Shown: in pieces, positions 11,557 through 24,115 of the stretch | Layout: every line of letters begins with the position of its first letter | How positions within the stretch are numbered: position 1 is the first letter of the stretch | Source: Nemertoderma westbladi | Lineage: Eukaryota; Xenacoelomorpha; Nemertodermatida; Nemertodermatidae | Assembly: GCA_032718475.1 (NCBI GenBank) | Contig: JAUCBJ010000981.1 | Span: 1 to 64,000 of the forward strand | Length of the DNA: 64,000 bases | Direction of reading: 5' to 3' | Program-made: the position numbers and the translations under genes | The notes under the pieces: generated by a model | Told to the model about the DNA's origin: nothing | What the model saw: only the letters and a program-made list of their open reading frames with translations | Database searches by the model: none

Positions 11557-13169
11557 CTGCAAGATAAAATATGAGGAGACATAATATTGATTGAAAGTTT
11601 CTTTGGAATGAATTGGGTTATGAAAGAATGTCGTATGTCCTAGTTCATGGGCTTGAAAACCAACCCCAGGCTATTAAACAGAAATATAATACTTTTACCA
11701 AATTACCTTTGGGTAAACTAATAAATGGGTAAAATTCTTATTGATAAGAATTTTCCTCATTTTTTGGTTTACGTTAAGGTAAACCTTCATTGTTGAAGAC
11801 AATGAAGAAGCTACAGCGTTCATGAAAGCTGATGCCATAGGATGATATTGGGTACAGGTTGATCGCTCCTGTCACATATCTGTAGTGTTGTTTCTGCAAG
11901 GTGTTGCTCTGTGTACTAAACCTTGACTATTGGTATTATGGGATGTGATGCTAACCCTTTACTCACAGGTAATATCATGGTCATAATACATCATATCATA
12001 TCATATCATAATCATATCATAATACCATATCATTGATATCATCCAGTCCTCAGCCTTAGAGGTAAGCAAAGAACTATATCAAGGACTTATCCAGTTCCTT
12101 GCATATGGCCTACTATACCAATGTTGGCTTGCTGCATTACAGCTGCATTAATTAAGAATGCTGTGGCGGCTAGTCACCAAAATTGCGCCGCCACAACTCC
12201 CTATCACCCATGACTTTCACAAGATCATCCGCATTTCCAGGGCCAGTGTCCTTTAAGAGGCGTCTCAAGAAAGTCATGGGCTGTCTACTATTCTTATCTC
12301 CACATGAGGCCGCCAAAGCACAATCACTGGCTGGTCCTCACTGTGATTGAATTGGAAACAAATAAGTTGTAGCCAGTTCCAAAAAAAGGTAACCGAACAT
12401 TATAGATCTTTTCGTGAAATCTAATTGATCTCGATTGCTGTAAAACTATACAATATTAGATTATATTATTATCATTATTATTATATTATAATATTAATAA
12501 TAAATAAACAGTAATATAATATATTACTATATATATTATTATAAATTAGATTATTATTATTATATTTGAAACAGAGATTGTTTCACCCCCCTCCTCCTTG
12601 CGGGGTCGGGAGGTGAAACTTAAGGGAATTAAGATTTGTTTAAATTAGGATTTGTAATTTTTTTTTGGTTTTCGGGTGGGGTGGGGAGGGGGGGGTTCAG
12701 CTCCAACTACCTCAATAATGACACTATATACCAGAACATGGTGTATTTGTTTTTGGGCAGAGTGTCGTAATTACTTGTTTATCTCTATTGCTTGATGTTT
12801 GTCTAGTGTGTTAATTTGATCTCAATAAATAAATTACTTTGTGGCATTCTGTCAATAAACTAAGTGGCTGTTATCTACCGTGGTTTGGTTAGTGTATTTA
12901 TTAACTTTAAATGAGTTGTATATGTACATGAGTACATGTGTTACATGACATACAGCATATTGCATATTTAAATTATAATGTGATTCGAGTTATGAATACG
13001 GTGTTGATTTGGTATGCAGGCAGACATGCCTACTGCTACAGAAAGAGTTCCAGTAATTCTGTTATAATTCTGAATTCCTGGATGATTGAGATCAGATGCA
13101 AAATAGGTGATATCCCAGAGGAAAATCTATAATTGATACCAAAAATTGATTCTGCTTAAAATAGCTCAC
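11557..13169 (-). other. Intron of the GPCR gene
   Basis: The 1.6-kb interval between a GTGAGC donor at 13164-13169 and the acceptor at 11557-11558. It holds a LINE 3' fragment (12125-12350), an (ATCAT)n stretch near 11990-12045, two perfect short hairpins near 11720-11830 (AAAATTCTTA/TAAGAATTTT and CTTCATTGT/ACAATGAAG), AT-rich sequence near 12455-12560 and G runs near 12670-12700. Confidence 0.7.
12125..12350 (-). pseudogene. LINE 3'-end fragment
   Basis: About 225 bp matching, in reverse orientation, the end of the LINE ORF and 3' UTR at about 41300-41520: the same AGTCATGGGCTGTC, CACCCATGACTTTC and GCGCCGCCACAACTCCCTATC blocks occur in the same order. The fragment is 5' truncated as is usual for LINEs. 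It belongs to the same family as the copies at 40625-41541, 44430-45880 and 60858-61672. Confidence 0.8.
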
Positions 13170-13280
13170 CGTTTGAAGTCGCTTTACAGTTCTTATCGCG
13201 TATATGACCAATGCATTAGCAGCTGCTGTTAGGAGAGATAATACACCCAAGAGAAGTCCGACCAACACCATTCGTAACAT
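13170..13280 (-). CDS. Class A GPCR exon: TM1 and first intracellular loop
   Basis: The minus-strand exon encodes MLRMVLVGLLLGVLSLLT and then the NALVIYAI of TM1, where the Asn is the family's conserved 1.50 residue, followed by the basic loop RTVKRLQT. It ends ACG before a GTGAGC donor, phase 0, which joins to VGNTFILSL of the exon at 11363-11556 as in other rhodopsin-family receptors. The ATG at 13280 is chosen as the first in-frame Met; a possible acceptor (CTCTACAG) ends at 13289, so an upstream exon with the N-terminus is also possible. The N-terminus before TM1 would otherwise be very short. Confidence 0.75.
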
Positions 13281-13289
13281 GTTACCACC

Positions 13290-14255
13290 TGTAGAGGACA
13301 ATTATCTATGGTATTTTGGAGGAAGAATTATATCAAAGCTTTGGTGGCTTTGTATCAAAAATTGTATATACAATTATAAATTTTATAGTTTGCAAGCCAT
13401 TGAGTTACAATTGAGATTTTAGACCATTTCGCCAAATTAAATAAATGAATAAATATGCTCAACAAAGCGATATCTCACAGTCGTTTCTTTAATACATATT
13501 TGTTTGACTTTAAGTTTCATAATTGTTTTTAATTAATAGTCCATTGTTTTTATTATGAATGGGAGAATCTTTTAGGCTCGTTAACCCAAGGAATGCCTGT
13601 TCACCACCATGGGGGATTGTTTTTATTATGAAAACCAGATTAGACCATGTCCATATTCCACTCCCTAGCATACAAATCCTACATATTTTTTTCTGTAGTA
13701 CTTTTTTAAAATTCTGATATTGACATGCAGAAATTAAAGTATCTCGGAATGACGGATTCCTGTCAGTTGTATGCAGCGATGGATAGAATTGTGCCAGTAT
13801 GGAAATTTATACAAAGTGTCATCTGTGGTGAGAAGGTTCAGGTTGGTTCGGGTTGTTATATGCAAATTCTGACAAATGAAGTGATATGAGAGCGCAGAAA
13901 AAAATTTGACTTACTAGATATTTAGAGCAGAAATTCCGGTTTTCAAAATAATAGGAATGCCTGCCCAGAATTTAAAAGTGAATTTGATTAACTTAGGCGA
14001 CATTTCCGGGACATTTTGGACTAACCTTTGAATTTAAATAGGAATCTTGATGTAAATTGGTTGTCTGACAGAATACATGTTAATTACAATCACTATGCAT
14101 TTAGAATCAGCGAGGGGATGTGTTCAAGGTATCAAGAAGCTATTTGCTCTGAATAATTCTTGATTCTTGTCTAACCACATAATATAGATGGAATGGAAAT
14201 ACAGACACACACCCCCCTACGCCTACACACCCACACTAGTTATCGTAGACGAGGT
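13290..14255. other. Non-coding, nothing recognised
   Basis: AT-rich, no supported ORF. A short direct repeat (the 'attgtttttattatga' string) occurs at about 13543 and 13616. It is upstream of the GPCR exons and could hold its promoter, but no motif can be defended. Confidence 0.4.
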
Positions 14256-14281
14256 GGGGGGGGGGGGGGGGGGGGGGGGGG
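14256..14281 (+). repeat. Poly-G tract (26 G)
   Basis: An uninterrupted run of G, the longest in the window. Long G runs can form quadruplexes and are also a common place for assembly length errors. Confidence 0.9.
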
Positions 14282-14440
14282 ACGCAAATCCCATCTTGGC
14301 GAATTAATATCCTGCCTCAATGTTCAATTCTCAATTTAGGGAAAGGATCAGGTTACAGTGACGCGTTTTTAACCAAAACAATAAACTAAACACAATAGAA
14401 AAGGAAACAGTTTTATTTTTGCGTCCAATTTCCCCTGGAG
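14282..14440 (+). repeat. Interspersed repeat, copy 2
   Basis: Forward-orientation copy of the repeat at 1-175: it shares the block 'aaccaaaacaataaac', the 'gaattaatatcctgcctcaatg' region and the terminal AATTTCCCCT. It starts at the poly-G tract. Confidence 0.6.
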
Positions 14441-14806
14441 AGGGATGAATTTTTATGGCGTCCAGTTTCCCCCCTATTTGAGTTATTGACAGTAGACGTA
14501 AAGGAAAATACAAAATAGCCCTGGACGTTGATTAGCTATGCTAATCAGCGGTCTAATATGTTCAGACATTGGATGGCCTGGTTGGTTTCTAGAATTATTC
14601 TACTGCCTAATATATTACCGGGATGATAGGCAGGGTTCATGCAATACTGTTGCAATAGAATACCGTTTTACTAAGGATATAATCTGGTCCTCTAACTGGG
14701 ACCCCTTTCGTTCTGGGGTGGGGACGCCCTTGAGTGCACTCCACTGCGACCTGCACCTGGCACCAGGGGTACAGGACAGTAGATGTGCGTGCAGCATAGC
14801 CAATGG

Positions 14807-14925
14807 TTATAACTTTATTTGGGCACAGCTTTGCAAGGTGTCCAGGTGGGATCGAACTGGTTGCTGACGTCATTGCCGACTTTGCAAAGCTGTGCCCAAA
14901 TAAAGTTATAATAATATGAAACCGC
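14807..14925. repeat. tRNA-related SINE tails as a perfect 30-bp inverted repeat
   Basis: Bases 14807-14836 and 14882-14911 are exact reverse complements, separated by 45 bases. The spacer contains the reverse complement of AGTTCGATCCCACCTGG, which resembles a tRNA B box. The right arm continues into the same tail (AAAGCTGTG...AAAGTTATAATAATATGAAACC region) that follows the B-box-like sequence at 34507-34620. The simplest reading is two SINE tails fused head to head, or a foldback derivative of a SINE. Confidence 0.75.
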
Positions 14926-15044
14926 CCAATAATAGCCAATGGTGGTGCATATACTTCAGTGTAGGTATGGGTGTTGGGCCATATATCTAGAATGGCAAAC
15001 CAAGGTGCGGTATTGCACCTCCTACCCCGAATATGGATTACATT

Positions 15045-17120
15045 ACTAATGCGGATGTGCGGCCACTAGATGCCGGTGGAATAACAAGACACAATTGACC
15101 TTACAGGCGTTAGTTATCTCCTGACCAACTGCCTATCTTACCACATGAGAGAGAGCGGCCAACAATTCGGTGAGTTCCTTTCCTGATGACCTTTCTTGCC
15201 CAAACTCTGGGTCACATGGGAGAGTTACTATCCTGTTCCACAATGACAACCAAGTCATTGGTGACCCTTGTTGGAAATAATGGAGCTACCTAATGCGTAA
15301 TCTTTACACCACACAATAGTATAATATAATTCAATAAGTGGCGCTCTAAACTGGCAGCTGGCTTGGTCAATCCCTACAGAGAATCGCCCTCTGATTTATC
15401 ACCCTCCCATTATTGCCATCTGATTGGTCTGCTAAGAAGGTGTGCCATCCAGATTTTGTATAGATACACTAACTTTTGCCAGAAACGCCAGTTGAGTGAT
15501 TTGTTGAGCCTGCTAGATAGTATGCTCAGCAAGTCAGCAAGTAGTTCTACCATTGCTTGGTCAGCTATTCTTCGGTAAAACCTAGCCATCGCATTGTATC
15601 TCTACTGTAGGCTGTTACTGGTAGTGGTATAGAATAAATATGTTACTTACTGTAGAGAATGAATGTTCTTTGGCGGCTGAATGTTGTTTAAGTTATATAG
15701 TAGTACTGATATAGTAAGAAAATTTATATGGGTAACCTTGACAATAATGCTCGTTTCTTGTATTTCTGAAGAAAGTAATGCATCAGAAACCTTGCACAAG
15801 ACGCAGAGTTTTTTTAGACTCTACAAACCTGATGCAAGTCATTGGACTATCCTCAGTTAATACCCTAACTCTCAGGTCCCCATAAAGGACAAGGGGGGCT
15901 GTCTGCCCAGGGAGATAAGCTTTGCTTTAGTGCAGTGGGTATTCAAGTGTACCGAATGCAGACTGGTCAGAATGACGATCTTCTGATTAAGGACGCCTGG
16001 GGACAGTAGGCAAATTGCCCTCGCATCAGCATATGATAGTAGCAATATGGTAGAATTGGTCTATATTGATGAATCCAACTGGACATATGCAGCTTTCGAC
16101 AAAATAGACCAAATCTCCAATCAATTCATCCATTGCCATTTCTCATGTTCCGCGGCTACGAATTTTTCTAAGCTGGTTTTGATTGTGTGATATTCTCAAA
16201 CTAGTGTTGCCCCAGTAGAGGTGGACAATTTATACATCGCCAGTATCCATAGCTCCTCAACATTGCCATGGGTCTTCTTGATAGTGTCACCCGAAATTCA
16301 GTTCTTCTTCAGGACTTTAAATCTGGAAATGGGTTGTTCTTGGCTGGGACCCAGTTAATAAGTGAACTGAAATGCTGTTGACACATACTGGACCCTGGTC
16401 ACAAGTTCTATATCGTTTCGTAAGAAATACAGGAGCTCTGTACATGACTGTACAGGATTTACTCTTCGCACCTTCACCAGTGATCATTCTCATTGTGGCT
16501 AAGGTAAGACTTAGTCTCCATGTTGGCAGAACTAAAAAATCTACCTTGTCACAGCATGATTGGTCCCCTATATTGCAACAGCCCAGTATGAGATCAAGCT
16601 TCATACGAGCAACATGTATGAGAAGACCCTTGCATCTGCGGCAAAGGATCATTGTGAGGGCTATGTGCCCTTCACTGAGGCACGTACGGCAGCAGCTGGA
16701 GAAACAGTTCCTGTATACCCTCGAAACAGAAAAAAGGCACCCTGGACAGACCACCGAATTTGAAAGTGCTGAGAGAATCTCACTAAGGCACTGAGAGATT
16801 CCCGACTCAAACGGACTTCAGTGCTCGAGAATGCAGTTAAGGCTGTATATAGGTCCCTGAACAGGTAGTACAGTATAATCTACAGGAGCTTATCAACCAT
16901 CAGGTTGATGCCATCAATGATGCTGATGACAGCAGGTAATCATTCCTGGCATAGAAACCAGCTGGTGACCAGCTGATCGCCTCAATGGTTGGAAGGCCCA
17001 TTTTGAAAAGCTCCTAAACATTGACAGGGTATAATTGCCTGAAACTTTATAGAAGTAAAAGTGTCTGAGTCTGCACTTCCAGATATTCCGAATGGCGAAA
17101 TCCAGGCTAGTCACTGGTCA
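15045..17120 (+). pseudogene. Decayed LINE, endonuclease and pre-RT region
   Basis: The 15045-15300 and 15840-16140 parts are diverged copies of 36855-37393. Further on, broken plus-strand frames show LINE features: an SDH-like endonuclease end followed by VAKVRLSLHV (about 16480-16525), then RNRKKAPWTDH (about 16727-16760), and DRLNGWKAHFEKLLN (about 16973-17018), the usual linker before a LINE RT. Stops and frameshifts are everywhere, so the copy is old. No RT domain follows. Clade not assigned. Confidence 0.65.
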
Positions 17121-18445
17121 GATTACCACATTGAGGATTCCAATCGGTACTATGGATCTGCATATAAAGCGCAGCTATCCCAGCCACGTATTCAAAGTTA
17201 GGGACCTTCATTGGGTGGTGAGAATATCGAAATAAATAAATTGGAGTTGATATCGAAAGCCCTAATCTGATTCCGGAGTTGATTCCTGATCTCTAGTTGA
17301 ATATCTACCACACTTCTCACATTCACTCTGGGTTCGGACAGGGAAGCTGCTGTTGGAAGATCCAGTCAAGTGATGAGGCGATGAGTCAAGTGATGGACCC
17401 CAGAGGAAGTGTCATAAATACAAATGCTTGTGTGCCTTACAACTAGTATTATTTCTTATACCAACTAGTCCTAATGTGCATCTCACCAATACACCAAATA
17501 AGATACACACAACTACATTGTGAACAACGTACAACCAATAAATCTTACTAAGTAGCAAATACACTGATAGAGTAGTTAGAAAGAGGTGATATTTGTTGTA
17601 GAACTACACTCTAGGAATGAAATCCACATCCAATATCGACATGTTAATTACACCAATAAAACCAATAACACCAACATCTGCTCACTCTACAGTTAGCATT
17701 AATCAGCATTAAACATTAATCATTATCTATACCAAATCAAGGCACCTGTACACTAACTAAAGCTACTCATCGATCTGTGAAGGCCCACTTCCGAGCACAA
17801 TATATTGTCCCCTTCTACTGTATAACAATGGTTACCTCCTAATTACTGGAAGTATGCTATATCCTCTACAGTATACAGTAATAACCACCTCCATATAATC
17901 ATTGCACTTAATTTGGGCTTTAGTCAATATCGATATGCAGTTTCTCACCCATGTAACTCACCCATCTCTCCCATACAGCACACACTCTCACATCCTACCA
18001 TATCTCACTTGACAGCCAATAATACGTTCTCCGTTATTACCCATCTAATATCATCCTTTATTGGTTTTGGTACTATCATTCATTCAATACACTTAATGTG
18101 CAGTCTGAAATGTTGGTCTGCAGGTAATGTGCACATAATGGTTTTCCTAACCATTTATGTCTTGGGTAGTACACCGCAGTTTTCAGTATCATAATAGTAT
18201 CTTGTAACCATAGAGCACTGCTTAAGTTGGGTTGGTGTGATGCTTGTATCCATACTTGCCTACTTCCACTTATATACTACATAAACGTTTGCTTTCAATG
18301 TAAAATGGAAAAAACAAAAATAAAATATAAAGTATAAATAAAGCTTTATTTTACTATTTTATTATTACTTCTAATCATATTTGCTATTATTATATTTCCC
18401 TGTTATGTGGTGTATGTAAGATTATGGTGTCCATTCTAGCAGACT
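17121..18445. other. Non-coding, nothing recognised
   Basis: AT-rich unique-looking sequence with only short chance frames. No repeat family, exon or RNA gene can be supported. Confidence 0.4.
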
Positions 18446-18449
18446 GCTA

Positions 18450-19890
18450 GCTGGTCGTACATGTCTTCAAATTTTTTGCACCTATCTTACCACTGAGTTT
18501 GAATTCTACGGTTCGAATTTTGCCATCCTTTCCATGGTGGAAAGCGACAATTCTGGCCATGTACCATATGCTTCCCAGAATTGTATTGTCAGTGACTATG
18601 ACGAGGTATCCTTTCTGTAGGTCTTGTCCTTCCTTACCCCATTTATGGCACTTATGATGTGTTAGTAGGTAGGTATTCTCGAATCCAGTGGTCCCAATAT
18701 TCCATCGAGATGGCATTGGCAACCTTCCATGACTGCCTGGCATCAATATCGTTCTTGTCAGAAGGATTGATGATAATTTGCACTGGTCGCTCCTGCAGTA
18801 AGTGGGATGGTGTTAAGGGGTCTACTATTAAGGATTCAGGGTCATTGTTGAGTGGACACAGCGATCGGCTATTGAGAATCTCCTCACGTTTTGCCATGAC
18901 ATTATTGAACACATCCTCTGTTACGGTATGATGGTCATCAGAATCGTCATGCTTCTCTTGGCACTCCCTAGGCCTACTAATCATGCATTCTACGAAGCTG
19001 AGTGTGTATGGTGCATATGGTATATACATTCACCATGACACTTTGTTTCCTAATAGCTGTTATGGCAGTGGTGCTATTGAGGTTATCAGAGTACAACTTA
19101 TCTAGGTGTCCCCCTCTTCTGTTAATAAAGGCGATCAGCCTTTATGTTGCTCAAGATCATTGAGGCATCTATGGCATCTTCTATGTGACAGTATTGCATA
19201 CGAAGATGAAGCCATACGATTTTTGGTTTGTCATTGTCCTTTATCAGGATTTGGTCAATCAAAGCAATCATATCAGCACCTGTGTGCGTGAATGGTAGTT
19301 GGTATGTCTTTATCCTTTCTTCTAGGAGGAGGCCATGAGTTTCCAAGCTCTTTGTCAATGCTGTTTCAGACATGTGTTGCAGTGTTGAGATTATGGGTTT
19401 CAGTAGGCCCAGTACTTTCTCCCCATTTGCTCAGAGTAGAGTTTTTCCCTCCATGCAAGATCTTTGTGTGTTCGTCCCAAATAATTTGTTTTACTATTGA
19501 GGATTCGGATGAAAGGATGATAGGTCATGGTGGTATTATTGATGTCAGGTAAGTTGGCTTGAACTTCATTAAAATGAATTCAAAGTTTAATATAATTTTT
19601 CGAACTTCCTTCCCCCCTGTTTGATGATTCCTTCTATAGTATTCCCTGACACCATGCCCGTGTGGTTGTATATGAGGAACACTTCGCCCCATGTTCTGTA
19701 CTATCATCTTATAGATAGGGATATTCCTAGGTTTGACTTCTCCGTTGTACCATAGGAATCATTGACTGTCACTATAATTGTTGGTTATGTTTACCATGTT
19801 AAACATTACCTGAATGTCGCATATAAATGCAAGCTTTCCATAACGAAAGCGAAGGAGAACTTCGATGCCAGTGTTGTATATGTTGGGTAG
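18450..19890 (-). pseudogene. BEL/Pao pol relic (RT piece and integrase)
   Basis: Minus-strand frames in broken order show an RT piece near 19680-19880 (RFRYGKLAFICDIQVMF, then FLWYN), then, after an internal deletion, integrase: LPFTHTGADMIALID near 19270-19310, a segment with YSDN near 19085 that gives the second catalytic Asp, NSRSLCP and LTPSHLLQ near 18775-18870, and the C-terminal EYLPT and WYMARIVAFHHGKDGKIRTV blocks down to about 18480. These are the standard BEL/Pao integrase landmarks. Frameshifts separate the parts and no LTR is seen. It is a different, much older copy than the element at 1967-8705. Confidence 0.85.
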
Positions 19891-20249
19891 TATAATTAAT
19901 ATAATAATAATAATAATAATAATACGAATAATTCAATAATATAATTGTGTCTAAGGCAATTTTCGTGTCATGAGGCTATTTTTCGAAATTAAAAAAGACA
20001 CTTTAACAATTTTTTTCGAAACGTATTTTTTCAAATCCTAGGGTTGAGCTGCGTCGATTGATATCTTTCATTGATGGATGAGCTATAGCTTCGGAGGATT
20101 TTACATGAAATACATACATACATACACCCATACATACAGAATACTTTAACAGTAATAAGCCCTAACGGCCTTCTAATAAGCTCATTATTTAACAACCTCC
20201 ATGATGAAGCGGTGATGATATGGTTCTTGCTGAAACTCAAGCTATCTCA
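19891..20249. other. Non-coding with microsatellites
   Basis: Contains (AAT)n near 19895-19935 and (CATA)n near 20108-20140. Nothing else is recognised. Confidence 0.6.
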
Positions 20250-20620
20250 CTCTCACATATTTCTGGCTAAAACTGATACAATTTCATAAAGTAATGTCTA
20301 CAATTGACGCTTTCTCACATTGTTCTGGCTAAAACTGACGCTATCCCACATAGTTCTGGCTATAACATATACCACCTCACATAGTTCTGGCTAAAAATGA
20401 CGCTATCCCAACTAGTTATGTCTTCTTACATGTATCTAGCTAAAACAGATGCTATCTTACATGGTTTTGGCTAAAACAAACCCTATTTCACATAGTTCTG
20501 GCTAAAACTGATGACATTTCACATAGTTATGCCTAAAATTGATACTAATCTCACATAGTTATGAGAAAAACTGACGATATCCCACACAGCTATTTTCCAC
20601 ATACTCATTATATTAACCGC
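20250..20620. repeat. Satellite, ~31-bp monomers (diverged edge)
   Basis: Degenerate repeats of about 31-32 bp, each with a CACATAGTT-type box followed by CTGGCTAAAACTGA-type sequence. They form the diverged flank of the array at 20790-24115 and represent its likely ancestral monomer. Confidence 0.8.
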
Positions 20621-20702
20621 GATTTCACAAGTACCCTTTGAAATCTATTTGCATGGTTCATGCAAAATTTCATCAAAATGGTTAGCGCCGTTTTTGCTCT
20701 AG

Positions 20703-20776
20703 GTCAGTAGTCAGTTAGCCAGTAGTCAGTAGCCAGTAGTCAGTAGCCAGTAGTCAGTAGCCAGTAGGCAGTAGCT
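20703..20776. repeat. Short tandem repeat, GTCAGTAGCCAGTA type
   Basis: About five copies of a 14-bp CAGTAG-based unit lying between the 31-bp monomers and the 63-bp array. Confidence 0.85.
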
Positions 20777-20789
20777 TTTTTTTCTTACA

Positions 20790-23700
20790 GTAATCAAGTC
20801 TAACGACTTTCTAACTAATCTCAAATAGTTAGGACAAAAACTGACACTGAAAATTGATACTAATCTCAAATAGCTAGGACACAAACTGACAATATTCCAC
20901 ATAGTTATGCCTAAAATTGATACTAATCTCAAATAGCTAGGACACAAACTGACAATATTCCACATAGTTATGGCTAAAATTGATACTAATCTCAAATAGT
21001 TAGGACACAAACTGACGATATCCCACATAGTTATGCCTAAAATTTATACTAATCTCACATAGTTAGGACACAAACTGACGATATCGCACATAGTTATGCC
21101 TAAAATTGATACTAATCTCACATAGTTAGGAGAAAAACTGACGATATCCCACATAGTTATGCCTAAAATTGATACTAATCTCACATAGTTAGGACAAAAA
21201 CTGACGATATCCCATATAGTTATGTCTAAAATTGATACTAATCTCACATAGTTAGGAGAAAAACTGACGATATCGCCCATAGTTATGTCTAAAATTGATA
21301 CTAATCTCACATAGTTAGGAAAAAAACTGACGATATCCCATATAGTTATGCCTAAAATTGATACTAATCTCACATAGTTAGGAGAAAAACTGACGATATC
21401 CCACATAGTTATGCCTAAAATTGATACTAATCTCACATAGTTAGGAGAAAAACTGACGATATCGCCCATAGTTATGTCTAAAATTGATACTAATCTCACA
21501 TAGTTAGGAGAAAAACTGACGATATCCCACATAGTTATGCCTTAAATCGATACTAATCTCACATAGTTAGGAGAAAAACTGACGATATCCCACATAGTTA
21601 TGCCTAAAATTGATACTAATCTCACATAGTTAGGAGAAAAACTGACGATATCCCACATAGTTATGCCTAAAATTGATACTAATCTCACATAGTTAGGAGA
21701 AAAACTGACGATATCCCACATAATTATGCCTAAAATTGATACTAATCTCACATAGTTAGGACAAAAACTGACGATATCGCACATAGTTCTGCCTAAAATT
21801 GATACTAATCTCACATAGATAGGAGAAAAACTGACTATATCGCACATAGTTCTGCCTAAAATTGATACTAATCTCACATAGTTAGGACAAAAACTGACGA
21901 TATCCGACATAGTTATGCCTAAAATTGATACTAATCTCACATAGATAGGAGAAAAACTGACGATATCCCACATAGTTATGCCTAAAATTGATACTAATCT
22001 CACATAGTTAGGACACAAACTGACGATATCGCACATAGTTCTGCCTAAAATTGATACTAATCTCACATAGTTAGGAGAAAAACTGACGATATCGCACATA
22101 GTTATGCCTAAAATTGATACTAATCTCACATAGTTAGGACAAAAACTGACGATATCCCACATAGTTATGCCTAAAATTGATACTAAACTCACATAGTTAG
22201 GACAAAAACTGACGATATCCGACATAGTTATGCCTAAAATTGATACTAATCTCACATAGTTAGGAGAAAAACTGATGATATCGCACATAGTTATGCCTAA
22301 AATTGATACTAAACTCACATAGTTAGGAGAAAAACTGACGATATCCCATATAGTTATGCCTAAAATTGATACTAATCTCACATAGTTAGGACAAAAACTG
22401 ACGATATCCGACATAGTTATGCCTAAAATTGATACTAATCTCACATAGTTAGGACAAAAACTGACGATATCGCACATAGTTCTGCCTAAAATTGATACTA
22501 ATCTCACATAGTTAGGTGAAAAACTGACGATATCGCACATAGTTATGCCTAAAATTGATACTAAACTCACATAGTTAGGAGAAAAACTGACGATATCCCA
22601 TATAGTTATGCCTAAAATTGATACTAATCTCACATAGATAGGACAAAAGCTGACGATATCGCCCATAGTTATGCCTAAAATTGATACTAATCTCACATAG
22701 TTAGTACAAAAACTGACGATATCGCACATAGTTCTGCCTAAAATTGATACTAATCTCACATAGTTAGGAGAAAAATTGACGATATCGCACATAGTTCTGC
22801 CTAAAATTGATACTAATCTCACATAGTTAGGAGAAAAACTGACGATATCGCACATAGTTAGTTATGCCTAAAATTGATACTAAACTCACATAGTTAGGAC
22901 AAAAAAAACTGACGATATCCGACATAGTTATGCCTAAAATTGATACTAATCTCACATAGTTAGGACAAAAACTGACGATATCGCACATAGTTCTGCCTAA
23001 AATTGATACTAATCAAAACTGACGATATCGCACATAGTTATGCCTAAAATTGATACTAAACTCACATAGTTAGGACAAAAACTGACGATATCGCCCATAG
23101 TTATGCCTAAAATTGATACTAATCTCACATAGTTAGGAGAAAAACTAACGATATCCCACATAGTTATGCCTAAAATTGATACTAATCTCACATAGATAGG
23201 AGAAAAACTGACGATATCGCACATAGTTATGCCTAAAATTGATACTAATCTCACATAGTTAGGACAAAAACAGACGATATCGCACATAGTTCTGCCTAAA
23301 ATTGATACTAATCTCACATAGTAAGGAGAAAAACTGACGATATCCCACATAGTTATGCCTAAAATTGATACTAATCTCGCATAGATAGGAGAAAAACTGA
23401 CGATATCGCACATAGTTATGCCTAAAATTGATATTAATCTCACATAGTTAGGACAAAAACTGACGATATCGCACATAGTTCTGCCTAAAATTGATACTAA
23501 TCTCACATAGTTAGGAGAAAAAACTGACGATATCCCACATAGTTATGCCTAAAATTGATACTATTCTCACATAGATAGGAGAAAAACTGATGATATCCCA
23601 TATAGTTATGCCTAAAATTGATACTAATCTCATATAGTTAGGACAAAAACTGACGATATCGCACATATTTCTGCCTAAAATTGATACTAATCTCACATAG

Positions 23701-24115
23701 TTAGGAGAAAAACTGACGATATCGCATATAGTTCTGCCTAAAATTGATACTAATCTCACATAGATAGGAGAAAAACTGACGATATCGCATATAGTTATGC
23801 CTAAAATTGATACTAAACTCACATAGTTAGGACAAAAGCTGACGATATCGCCCATAGTTATGCCTAAAATTGATACTAATCTCACATAGTTAGGAGAAAA
23901 ACTAACGATATCCCACATAGTTATGCCTAAAATTGATACTAATCTCACATAGATAGGACACAAACTGACGATATCGCACATAGTTATGCCTAAAATTGAT
24001 ACTAATCTCACATAGATAGGACACAAACTGACGATATCGCACATAGTTATGCCTAAAATTGATACTAATCTCACATAGTTAGGAGAAAAACTGACGATAT
24101 CCCACATAGTTATAA
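20790..24115. repeat. Satellite, 63-bp higher-order unit (~52 copies)
   Basis: Each 63-bp unit is a dimer of two related half-units of 31 and 32 bp: one reads CACATAGTTAGG(A)GAAAAACTGACGATAT and the other CACATAGTTATGCCTAAAATTGATACTAAT in pieces. The array runs for 3.3 kb. Because 63 is a multiple of three and the unit has no stop in one minus-strand frame, that strand reads as a 21-residue peptide repeat (WDIVSFSPNYVRLVSILGI type) open for 437 codons at 21542-22855 and for shorter runs at 21044-21532, 23009-23506 and 23511-24107. Small indels break the frame without any sign of repair. It is best called a satellite, not a gene. Confidence 0.93.

Noticed and set aside
16317-16794. Overlapping ~140-codon ORFs on both strands near 16.3-16.8 kb as genes
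   Set aside because: The plus-strand sequence makes sense only as a frameshifted LINE endonuclease/linker; the minus-strand ORF is its shadow.
21542-22855. 437-codon minus-strand ORF as a real repetitive protein gene
   Set aside because: The frame exists because the 63-bp satellite unit is divisible by three and lacks a stop in that frame. Neighbouring stretches of the same array are frame-broken by indels with no sign of constraint.
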